DNA of 5,888 nt from Cellvibrionaceae bacterium (GTDB lineage: Bacteria; Pseudomonadota; Gammaproteobacteria; Pseudomonadales; Cellvibrionaceae): positions 1 to 5,888 of the forward strand of contig JAGKXA010000248.1 of NCBI GenBank assembly GCA_021151615.1, given 5' to 3'. The notes beneath the pieces were generated by a model. It was not told where the DNA came from. It saw only the letters and a program-made list of their open reading frames with translations, and searched no databases. This document shows positions 1-4,667 of the stretch, in pieces. Positions within the stretch are counted from its first letter, which is position 1. Each line of letters opens with the position of its first letter. Position numbers and translations under genes: made by a program.

Positions 1-50
1 AAGAATGCAAGTGTGTCCAAATGGTGGACGCGCTGTAAAAATGTGTTCAT
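1..50 (-). CDS. N-terminal start of a divergent gene, cut by the window edge
   Basis: On the minus strand an ATG at 48-50 opens a frame that stays open to the window edge, reading MNTFLQRVHHLDTLAF. It is preceded by a GGCGGTGA stretch that can serve as a ribosome binding site a few bases from the ATG. Sixteen residues do not identify a family. The pattern of a short basic start followed by a LDT-hydrophobic run is what many PAP2-type lipid phosphatases and similar membrane enzymes show, and such genes do occur near dgkA, but that is only a guess. The gene would be divergent from dgkA, sharing the 140-bp region between them. The alternative is that this is a chance open frame; the plus strand here offers only short tails that stop within 66 bases. 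Confidence 0.4.
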   Translation of the reverse strand, partial: MNTFLQRVHHLDTLAF

Positions 51-190
51 GATTCACCGCCATTAAGTTAGGTTGCACAGGAATCCGGGCGAGTGGGAAA
101 AACAACATCACCCGATCTTTTTTAACATTGCTATGTGACTATTCTGTGAACACTCAATGAATCTGAAATGACAACAGCTGGAGAAGGCGA
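51..190. promoter_or_regulatory. Intergenic region between the left-edge gene and dgkA
   Basis: These 140 bases must hold the dgkA promoter and, if the left-edge frame is real, a divergent one. No strong sigma70 promoter is visible; the best plus-strand -10 is TATTCT at 140-145 with a poor -35. Two TGTGA pentamers lie in direct orientation at 134-138 and 145-149, exactly 11 bp apart. A run of six T at 119-124 follows a weak bulged pairing (CGGG..TG with CACCCG), which could be a poor terminator but is not convincing. A good ribosome binding site (GGAGAAGG, 180-187) belongs to dgkA. Confidence 0.3.
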
Positions 191-562
191 ATGGGTAAAC
201 CAGGTAAAACCGGTATTGCACGTGTGATAGATGCGTTTGGTTATTCGATGAAAGGGTTGGCCGCGAGTTGGAAATATGAGGCGGCCTTCAGGCAGGAAGT
301 GGGGCTCGCGGTGATTTTGATTCCAACTGCCTTCTGGTTGGCACAAACCCATATTGAACTCATACTTTTAATAAGCAGCGTGTTCTGGGTATTGATGGCT
401 GAGTTGGCCAACTCATCAGTAGAAGCTGTCGTTGATCGAACCGGTTCCGAGCGCCACGAGTTGTCTGGTCGCGCCAAGGATATAGGTTCCGCGCTGGTAT
501 TTGTCAGTTTGGCGCTGCTGGTGATTGTATGGTCAATTGTGGCGGTTAATCGTTTTTGGTAA
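191..562 (+). CDS. dgkA: Diacylglycerol kinase DgkA (inner membrane)
   Basis: Prokaryotic diacylglycerol kinase phosphorylates diacylglycerol with MgATP to give phosphatidate. It recycles diacylglycerol left over from transfer of phosphoglycerol head groups, and works as a small inner-membrane homotrimer. The product is 123 aa, against about 122 for E. coli, and aligns over its whole length. The EAAFRQE motif starts at E30. The signature segment AELANSSVEAVVD (70-82) carries the metal/catalytic glutamates E71 and E78 and N74. HELSGRAKD (89-97) supplies K96 and D97. Numbering is E. coli plus two throughout. Three membrane helices fit about 37-51, 57-72 and 99-118, after an amphipathic N-terminus. 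The ATG is preceded by GGAGAAGG at ideal distance. Its stop lies 17 bp from the stop of the converging small gene, with no clear terminator between them. It appears intact and monocistronic. Confidence 0.96.
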   Translation: MGKPGKTGIARVIDAFGYSMKGLAASWKYEAAFRQEVGLAVILIPTAFWLAQTHIELILLISSVFWVLMAELANSSVEAVVDRTGSERHELSGRAKDIGSALVFVSLALLVIVWSIVAVNRFW

Positions 563-579
563 GTCTTGCCCGGACTCAA

Positions 580-780
580 TCAATGCTTCTGGTTACTGGC
601 TTCCATTGAGCCAAGGAAGGCCAGGTAATCATCGGTCAGGCTTCGATCCTGAGTGCGACGTTCCGCTGATTTACGGCGCTTGCGATGGTACAGATCCATC
701 GGCAAATTCTTGCAAGGGTCTCGATCCAGGCGGCGATCCGCGCCTTTACGACGGTCGATAAAAAACTTATGGTCGCTCAT
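580..780 (-). CDS. Small Arg-rich protein with an internal duplication, function unknown
   Basis: The product is 66 aa, highly basic and without Trp or membrane segments. It contains two near-identical blocks 25 residues apart: RRKGADRR (10-17) followed by a DR pair, and RRKSAERR (35-42) followed by DR (45-46). A single Cys (C23, in DPCKNLP) lies between them. The tail TDDYLAFL (49-56) is acidic/hydrophobic. Small proteins with RRxxxxRR blocks are common in gammaproteobacteria, but I know of no assigned role; nucleic-acid binding is an inference from charge alone. I chose the ATG at 778-780 because the protein pattern begins there. An upstream ATG at 856-858 would add 26 residues of unlike composition and would overlap the best promoter candidate. 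The weak point is the lack of a ribosome binding site at normal distance (GAGG is 17 nt away). The gene converges on dgkA. Confidence 0.68.
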   Translation of the reverse strand: MSDHKFFIDRRKGADRRLDRDPCKNLPMDLYHRKRRKSAERRTQDRSLTDDYLAFLGSMEASNQKH

Positions 781-832
781 GATAGTGCTGGTTAGTCCTC
801 GCCTACGAAATGTTATGGTTATGTCGCGGTGA

Positions 833-863
833 ATTAACTTGAACCTACTTTGCTCCAAGTCAA
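833..863 (-). promoter_or_regulatory. Candidate promoter of the Arg-rich protein gene, with an inverted repeat
   Basis: On the minus strand TTGACT (858-863) and GTTAAT (833-838) are separated by 19 bp. They match sigma70 hexamers 5/6 and 4/6, but the spacing is longer than ideal. Transcription would start near 826, leaving a leader of about 45 nt before the ATG at 780. The same stretch forms an imperfect inverted repeat: TTAACTTG at 834-841 and CAAGTCAA at 856-863, with one mismatch over eight bases. This could be an operator overlapping the promoter. Confidence 0.3.
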
Positions 864-971
864 CACAGTGTAGATCTTTGTCGGTAAAATGCCGCCAGTT
901 TTTTTACATGGATGACCTGGGCTAAATAGCCATCACCTATCCCCAAATATCTGCTATTGCAGGTTGTTGAT
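864..971 (+). promoter_or_regulatory. bolA upstream region
   Basis: The bolA promoter should lie here but no convincing one is visible. A poly-T/TAAATA pair (900-905 and 923-928, 17-bp spacer) is weak. I did not find the gearbox elements known from E. coli bolA. There is a 12-bp perfect palindrome GGCTAAATAGCC at 920-931. A short CTGC-TATT-GCAG hairpin (951-962) partly covers the AGG ribosome binding site (961-963) of bolA, so it could modestly affect translation. Confidence 0.3.
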
Positions 972-1301
972 ATGAAACCAATTGAAAATCAAATACATAC
1001 CAAATTGACACAGGGTTTCCAGCCTCAGCATCTGGAAGTACTTAATGAGAGCCATATGCATTCTGTACCACCTGGCTCTGAAACTCATTTCAAGGTGACC
1101 CTGGTTTCCCCGCAGTTTGAAGGCAAACGTCAGGTTCAGCGTCATCAGGCAATTTATGGTTGTTTAGCGGACGAACTGAAGTCGGGCGTACATGCTTTGG
1201 CGCTACATACTTTTAGTCCGTCAGAGTGGCGGATTAACAATGAGGTACCTGCATCACCGCAATGCTTGGGTGGCAGTAAGCATGACCAACAAAATAGGTA
1301 G
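972..1301 (+). CDS. bolA: BolA family protein
   Basis: BolA is a cytosolic protein that pairs with monothiol glutaredoxins to bind or hand over [2Fe-2S] clusters. In E. coli it is a stress-induced factor affecting cell shape, and it has been reported to bind DNA. The product is 109 aa (E. coli 105). It matches true BolA rather than the shorter IbaG/YrbA type: FQPQHLEVLNESHMHSVPPG (16-35), the ETHFKVTLVS strand, the RHQAIYGCLADEL helix, and VHALALHTFSPSEW with its invariant His. A BolA-specific tail with ASPQC follows. I chose the ATG at 972, which has AGG at 961-963 eight bases upstream, over the TTG at 957. trhO follows 87 bp downstream but has its own promoter, so the two need not be co-transcribed. 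The tail after ASPQC (GGSKHDQQNR) is variable. Confidence 0.93.
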   Translation: MKPIENQIHTKLTQGFQPQHLEVLNESHMHSVPPGSETHFKVTLVSPQFEGKRQVQRHQAIYGCLADELKSGVHALALHTFSPSEWRINNEVPASPQCLGGSKHDQQNR

Positions 1302-1302
1302 T

Positions 1303-1330
1303 GGTTGTACAAAAAGCAAACGCCTATAAT
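1303..1330 (+). promoter_or_regulatory. Promoter of trhO with a consensus -10 box
   Basis: TATAAT at 1325-1330 is a perfect -10 hexamer. It is followed by a GC-only discriminator (GCGCGCCC), the pattern typical of growth-rate or stringently controlled promoters. The -35 is poor: GGTTGT (1303-1308) at 16 bp, or TTGTAC (1305-1310) at only 14 bp. Transcription would start near 1337. It would give a leader of about 50 nt beginning with a small hairpin, CCCTG (1336-1340) and CAGGG (1346-1350) around ATGAG. This position shows that the longer frame opening at TTG 1305 cannot be the native start. Confidence 0.6.
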
Positions 1331-1388
1331 GCGCGCCCTGATGAGCAGGGTGATTTTCCGATCTTGTGTAAACCTGGTAGTAATCCTT

Positions 1389-2411
1389 ATGAGTCAAATT
1401 GTTGTAGCGGCACTGTATAAATTCGTGAAATTACCTGATTACGAGGCTGTTGCTCCTCGCCTGAAAGCCTTGTGTGACTCTTCAGGTATCAAGGGGACTT
1501 TGCTACTTGCGGAAGAAGGTATCAACGGAACTGTGTCTGGCTCGCGTGCTGCAATTGACGGTTTGGCAGCCTTTCTCAAGGCCGACGGTCGTTTTGACGG
1601 AATAAGCTATAAAGAGTCCTTTTATGAGGAACAGCCCTTCTATCGAATGAAGGTCAAGCTGAAAAAGGAGATAGTGACTATGGGAGTTAAGGGTATAGAT
1701 CCACAGAAAATCGTGGGCACCTATGTCAAACCTCAAGATTGGAACGCGCTTATCAGCGATCCGGAAGTGGTGGTTATTGATACCCGAAACTCTTACGAGT
1801 ATGAAATAGGGACCTTTGAGCGTGCAATTGACCCCAAAACTGAAACCTTTCGTGAATTTCCTGCGTATGTCGCTGACAACCTTGATCCTGCCAAGCATAA
1901 AAAAGTAGCTATGTTTTGTACCGGTGGTATTCGCTGTGAAAAATCGACTGCCTATTTGAAAGAGCAGGGGTTTGAAGAGGTTTATCACTTGGAGGGCGGT
2001 ATTCTCAAATATTTGGAAGAGGTTCCGGAAGAAGAAAGTTTGTGGCGCGGAGAGTGTTTTGTTTTTGATAACCGTGTGGCTGTAAATCATAAGCTGGAAA
2101 AGGGTGTCTACGATCAGTGCCATGGTTGCCGTTTTCCAATTACTGAAGACGACAAGCTCTCGCCCCGTTACATGTTGGGCGTTTGTTGTCCTCGCTGTTA
2201 TGACAAGCTTTCCGAGGATCAAAAAGTCCGTTTTTCCGAACGCCAAAAGCAAATTGAATTGGCGAGAGAGCGCAATGAAGCTCATATCGGGGCGTTACCG
2301 CCAGAGCGTCAATTGCGTGCGGCGCAAAAACGTGAACAACGCGAAGAACAGCGCCGAAATTCACTGGAAACTGCAAATATGGCAGCCGTTTCTGCAGGAA
2401 ATAGTGTTTAA
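1389..2411 (+). CDS. trhO: tRNA uridine(34) hydroxylase TrhO (YceA/UPF0176 rhodanese)
   Basis: TrhO uses O2 to hydroxylate U34 of tRNAs, giving 5-hydroxyuridine, the precursor of the cmo5U wobble modification made by CmoA/CmoB. The 340-aa product (E. coli about 350) has the N-terminal UPF0176 domain: ALYKFVKLPDY at 8-18 and LLLAEEGINGTVSGS at 38-52. RMKVKLKKEIVTMG (86-99) follows. The rhodanese domain (about 125-215) includes VIDTRNSYEYEIGTFE and the active loop C177-TGGIRC-EK with a second Cys at 183. A C-terminal Cys cluster (C244, C247, C266, C267, C270) looks metal-binding. Residues 278-340 form a charged R/E/Q-rich tail likely to be helical, unlike the Cys-rich tail of E. coli. The ATG at 1389 was chosen because alignment to the family begins here and the promoter lies at 1303-1330; its ribosome binding site is weak. 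Confidence 0.93.
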   Translation: MSQIVVAALYKFVKLPDYEAVAPRLKALCDSSGIKGTLLLAEEGINGTVSGSRAAIDGLAAFLKADGRFDGISYKESFYEEQPFYRMKVKLKKEIVTMGVKGIDPQKIVGTYVKPQDWNALISDPEVVVIDTRNSYEYEIGTFERAIDPKTETFREFPAYVADNLDPAKHKKVAMFCTGGIRCEKSTAYLKEQGFEEVYHLEGGILKYLEEVPEEESLWRGECFVFDNRVAVNHKLEKGVYDQCHGCRFPITEDDKLSPRYMLGVCCPRCYDKLSEDQKVRFSERQKQIELARERNEAHIGALPPERQLRAAQKREQREEQRRNSLETANMAAVSAGNSV

Positions 2412-2416
2412 CTATT

Positions 2417-2444
2417 TTGTCACACAATTACTATATGCTTTAAT
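2417..2444 (+). promoter_or_regulatory. Promoter of the 112-aa protein gene
   Basis: TTGTCA (2417-2422) and TTTAAT (2439-2444) each match the sigma70 consensus at five of six positions, with a 16-bp spacer. A start near 2451 would leave about 27 nt before the ATG at 2478. It lies six bases beyond the trhO stop, and no terminator separates the genes, so read-through from trhO is also possible. Confidence 0.5.
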
Positions 2445-2477
2445 GGCGGCTTCATTGATGAGACGTAAGTGGTACCT

Positions 2478-2816
2478 ATGAATTTTGATGATTGGACAGC
2501 AGATATAGCAGCTGGCACAGCAACTCATGCCAGTGGTTTTACCATTCGTATCGAGGGCAATCCCAAAGATCCTTCAGAGGTTTACCCGGGAAAGTTTCCG
2601 GAGGGAATCAGTTTTGTAGATCAAGCACGTCTGCTGCGCTCTGGATTGGAGTTTCTAGCCAAAGCTGGGGGCTCGACGCCCAAGTCATGGCAATCCAGTC
2701 CAATTCAAGATGCCAAAACGGAAGCAATCAAGGCTCGAGAAGAGTTGGCGAAGCGTTTTGCTGATCGTCCGGATAAACCGCAGCGTTCGGTGCTCTCGCT
2801 GAAAAAGAATTCCTGA
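2478..2816 (+). CDS. Conserved-looking small cytosolic protein, function unknown
   Basis: The 112-aa product is soluble, with no signal peptide, membrane helix or Cys. It starts MNFDDWTADIAAGTATHASG and goes on with a strand-like FTIRIEGNPKDPSEVYPGKF (23-42) and SFVDQARLLRSGLEFLAKAG (49-68). The C-terminal half is a charged helix (about 78-97) and a basic tail ending SLKKNS. I recall similar unnamed proteins in Pseudomonas relatives but cannot assign a domain or function. I chose the ATG at 2478, with TAAGTGG (2466-2472) as ribosome binding site, over the in-frame GTG at 2469 that overlaps that site. It follows trhO by 66 bp with its own promoter and is closed by the strong terminator 11 bp downstream. 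Confidence 0.82.
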   Translation: MNFDDWTADIAAGTATHASGFTIRIEGNPKDPSEVYPGKFPEGISFVDQARLLRSGLEFLAKAGGSTPKSWQSSPIQDAKTEAIKAREELAKRFADRPDKPQRSVLSLKKNS

Positions 2817-2827
2817 ATTTATTTGGG

Positions 2828-2864
2828 CAATAAAAAACGGCGCACCAGGCGCCGTTTTTTATTG
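2828..2864. terminator. Bidirectional intrinsic terminator
   Basis: The arms CAATAAAAAACGGCGC (2828-2843) and GCGCCGTTTTTTATTG (2849-2864) are perfectly complementary over 16 bp around the loop ACCAG. The GC-rich core ends in a T run on both strands, so it can stop the plus-strand 112-aa gene (stop at 2816) and the minus-strand exported-protein gene (stop at 2876), which face each other here. Confidence 0.95.
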
Positions 2865-2875
2865 CAGGTCTTTGG

Positions 2876-3394
2876 TTAAAGCAAACCACGTCGTTGCAGT
2901 TCCAGATAATGTGCGTCGACGAGTTTGAATAAATCGTCAAACTTTTGTCCAGCAGGGGCGATTACCAAATCCAGGACTTCGGCATCATTTTTGGGGCGTT
3001 TCATAATTTTTTCCAATTCATCCGCCGTGGCTGTCATGGCGCCAAGAATTTTGTCAGTGCTTTCTTTGTCGCGGAATACACGGCCTTGCTCAGTGAGTTG
3101 CAGGTATTTATCGCATTCCTGTAACCAATCTTTACGTTGTAATACGAAGTTTCGAATATTTTTTGCTCCACCGCGATGCGCGGTTGGCAACTGCTTTTCG
3201 CGGTAGGTCTGCAGACTTTTTTTGCCCTGTATCAGAAAGTCATTGCTGGTTTGCTGGCAGTACTTGGTATTGAGGTACGAGGCAAACTTGATGTTATTGG
3301 CGGTTTCAGCTTTGGCTTTTTTGCAGTTTTCATCGCATGCAAAGTTGAACTGGGAAAGTGTTAACAGGGTGATGGTCAATAGTATTTTTTTCAT
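2876..3394 (-). CDS. Exported four-cysteine protein, function unknown
   Basis: The 172-aa product begins with a clear Sec signal: MKK, then a hydrophobic core ILLTITLLTL, then SQFNFA before C20. A lipobox is poor (NFAC), so signal peptidase I cleavage and a soluble periplasmic protein are more likely than a lipoprotein. The mature part is mostly charged and helical, with four Cys (C20, C24, C46, C94). These start as CDENC and could form two disulfides. There is no recognisable enzyme motif, and I do not recognise the family. The C-terminal helices (VIAPAGQKFDDLFKLVDAHYLELQRRG) look amphipathic. The ATG at 3392-3394 precedes the signal directly; the ribosome binding site is weak (GGCGAG). It is a single gene, with a CRP-type site 47 bp upstream and the shared terminator 12 bp downstream. 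Confidence 0.82.
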   Translation of the reverse strand: MKKILLTITLLTLSQFNFACDENCKKAKAETANNIKFASYLNTKYCQQTSNDFLIQGKKSLQTYREKQLPTAHRGGAKNIRNFVLQRKDWLQECDKYLQLTEQGRVFRDKESTDKILGAMTATADELEKIMKRPKNDAEVLDLVIAPAGQKFDDLFKLVDAHYLELQRRGLL

Positions 3395-3414
3395 AGGGCT
3401 CGCCGATTATTAAA

Positions 3415-3420
3415 GTTATG
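3415..3420 (-). promoter_or_regulatory. Candidate -10 box of the exported-protein gene
   Basis: Minus-strand CATAAC (4/6) sits so that transcription would start near 3408, about 40 bp from the centre of the CRP-type site at 3441-3456. That is the class II activator arrangement, in which a good -35 is not needed. TTTAAT (3409-3414) and TAATAA (3407-3412) are alternative -10 boxes, the latter with TTGTTC 16 bp upstream. The choice between them cannot be made from sequence alone. Confidence 0.35.
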
Positions 3421-3440
3421 TGAAAGGTGAACAACTGGTG

Positions 3441-3456
3441 TGTGATATAGATCACT
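3441..3456. promoter_or_regulatory. CRP/Vfr-type binding site
   Basis: TGTGATATAGATCACT carries the half-sites TGTGA and TCAC- with a 6-bp spacer, and matches the ideal CRP dyad TGTGATCTAGATCACA in 14 of 16 positions. It is the wrong half-site for Fnr (TTGAT..ATCAA), so the Fnr encoded in this window is an unlikely binder; a CRP/Vfr protein encoded elsewhere is the expected partner. It lies 47 bp upstream of the exported-protein ATG. Confidence 0.7.
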
Positions 3457-3475
3457 TTTAAAGATTCGTCAAGCT

Positions 3476-3504
3476 TTGTAAATAACCATAATTAGGATTA
3501 TAGC
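3476..3504 (+). promoter_or_regulatory. Possible plus-strand promoter facing the non-coding stretch
   Basis: TTGTAA (3476-3481) and TATAGC (3499-3504) are spaced by 17 bp, each matching the sigma70 consensus at four of six positions. The start would fall near 3511, putting the CRP-type site centre at about -62, the classic class I position. No plus-strand gene follows, so the product, if any, would be a short non-coding RNA running towards 3641. Confidence 0.25.
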
Positions 3505-3533
3505 CCTTGGATTTAGGGCTGCAGGCAAACTGC
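3502..3533. other. Two adjacent small hairpins in the intergenic region
   Basis: AGCCCT (3502-3507) pairs with AGGGCT (3515-3520) around a 7-base loop. Directly after it, GCAG (3521-3524) pairs with CTGC (3530-3533) around GCAAA. Neither is followed by a T run on either strand, so they are not ordinary terminators. The rest of 3534-3615 shows no open frame or repeat. Confidence 0.3.
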
Positions 3534-3615
3534 TACCAAAAGTGCCGTGCGTATTTATGAAGTGACAAGATGCTGTAGTCGGTTTAGGAGGTATTGGTTC
3601 GGTGAGGTAAGGGGA

Positions 3616-3641
3616 GTGTGGAGTGAAGGTTCACTCCACAC
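3616..3641 (-). terminator. Strong hairpin after sirB2, likely end of the fnr operon
   Basis: GTGTGGAGTGAA (3616-3627) and TTCACTCCACAC (3630-3641) form a perfect 12-bp inverted repeat with only GG between them. It starts nine bases beyond the sirB2 stop. On the minus strand it is followed by TCCCCTTACC rather than a clean T run, so as a terminator it is imperfect. An mRNA 3'-end stabiliser or a dyad operator are alternatives. Confidence 0.5.
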
Positions 3642-3649
3642 GAAAACAA

Positions 3650-4024
3650 TTAAAAAAAGCCCAGCGGATTTTTAGTGATTGCTACGATAATCATATAGGC
3701 GAATACGATCAGGGCAATAACCCATAATGCTTTGCTCAGGTTGCGATTGGACACCTTGAATGTTGCAATGCCCAGGCCGATATAAACAACTAGCGCAATA
3801 ATTTTCGCCATTAACCAGGGTTGGCTGCCGGGCGATAATCCTATATGTACTGCTAGTACAATACCGCTCAGGAGCAGTAGGGCGCTAATAAGATGCGGTA
3901 ACACTTTCGCCCATTTTTTGGCGAGTAGACTGGAGTTAATAAACAGCCAAATGCCACGCAACACAAAGAATAATAGTGAGAGAGTAACAAAAGTCAGGTG
4001 TAAGTGTTTCAAGGCTAGGTACAC
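3650..4024 (-). CDS. SirB2-like four-helix inner membrane protein
   Basis: The 124-aa product is almost wholly hydrophobic, with four membrane helices at about 8-29, 43-62, 70-89 and 98-117. It fits the SirB family (named from a Salmonella locus reported to raise invasion gene expression), whose biochemical role is unknown. The short length, KHLHLTF at 6-12 and the second-helix LPHLISALLLLSGI (42-55) are typical. Histidines H7, H9, H44 and H60 lie near membrane faces and could bind haem or metal, but this is inference. The start is GTG at 4022-4024 with AAGGA seven bases upstream. It is the third gene after fnr and the DUF4202-like gene (34-bp gap) and is followed by a hairpin. In E. coli sirB2 sits near prmC; here it stands in an oxygen-regulator operon instead. 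Confidence 0.8.
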   Translation of the reverse strand: MYLALKHLHLTFVTLSLLFFVLRGIWLFINSSLLAKKWAKVLPHLISALLLLSGIVLAVHIGLSPGSQPWLMAKIIALVVYIGLGIATFKVSNRNLSKALWVIALIVFAYMIIVAITKNPLGFF

Positions 4025-4058
4025 GGTGTTTTCCTTTGTAGTAATTGTGAATGAAATG

Positions 4059-4652
4059 TTAATCCGGGTTCAGTGCTTTGGTAACCAGCGCTAACATGGC
4101 TGCGGATAAGGGCAACTTCAGTGCAGCCTCATGGCCCTTGCCAGACATTTTGTTCCAGGTTTTGCGAATAATATCGATCAGTTTTTCCTCATCGTGCTTG
4201 CTGGCAAAGTCCTCCAGATAGAACTCGATAAACACCAGGCAAATCACATCTTCCAATGTTTGCACTTCATCATCGCGTTTTAAGCTGCGTTTGAGTAGAA
4301 GATCCTTTACCCGCGCGATTATGCCCTCATCGTAACCTTGGTTGGCCATGATCTCGCCCGCAATATCGCCGTGCAGTTGCGCCAAATCCAGTCGCCATTT
4401 TTTGTAGCCGCTGCGATCCATAGGGTAGTCACTACGGGGGATTTTCCAGCGACATATATGCTGGCTGCGCGTTGCCAATTGCAGTGCTTCCGACGGCGCT
4501 TCGCAAAATTTATGCAGCTGTGCACTCATGCGTTGCGCGTAGATCCATTCTTTAGCAACTGATTTTCCATCAACCATTTCATGGTTGGGGTCTTGCAGGT
4601 TAGCAGCATCAAATGCCGCGAGAGTGGAATTGAGGCGAGTTAAATCATTCAT
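4059..4652 (-). CDS. DUF4202 domain protein
   Basis: The 197-aa cytosolic protein resembles the DUF4202 family over its full length. It has AANLQDPNHEMVDG (16-29), EWIYAQRM (35-42), LQLATRSQHICRWKIPRSDYP (57-77) and DRSGYKKWRLDLAQLH (79-94). Then come VKDLLLKRSLKRDDEVQTLEDVICLVFIEFYL (115-146) and a short C-terminal helix pair. Family identity rests on my memory of these motifs. Its function is not known. The all-helical layout with spaced H65, H94 and E134-D135 recalls HD-type hydrolases, but the order of ligands (HGD rather than HD) does not fit cleanly, so this stays a guess. The ATG at 4650-4652 lies 15 bp after the fnr stop with only a weak AGAG site, suggesting translation linked to fnr. 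sirB2 follows 34 bp downstream. Confidence 0.82.
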   Translation of the reverse strand: MNDLTRLNSTLAAFDAANLQDPNHEMVDGKSVAKEWIYAQRMSAQLHKFCEAPSEALQLATRSQHICRWKIPRSDYPMDRSGYKKWRLDLAQLHGDIAGEIMANQGYDEGIIARVKDLLLKRSLKRDDEVQTLEDVICLVFIEFYLEDFASKHDEEKLIDIIRKTWNKMSGKGHEAALKLPLSAAMLALVTKALNPD

Positions 4653-4667
4653 ACTGGGGTCTCTGGA

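Noticed and set aside
525..761. Plus-strand open frame overlapping the dgkA end and the Arg-rich gene
   Set aside because: It starts inside dgkA in another frame and runs antisense to the duplicated Arg-rich protein, whose internal repeat is far better evidence of coding.
886..905. Possible terminator: CGG/CCG pairing followed by seven T
   Set aside because: The stem is only about four pairs and there is no plus-strand gene just upstream to terminate.
1336..1360. CTGATGAG followed by a stem, like a hammerhead ribozyme core
   Set aside because: The required GAAA box and the enclosing stems are absent; it is just the loop of a small hairpin in the trhO leader.
1503..2285. Long minus-strand open frame of 260 codons inside trhO
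   Set aside because: It is fully antisense to a well-supported TrhO, has no recognisable protein pattern and is best explained as a shadow of the coding frame.
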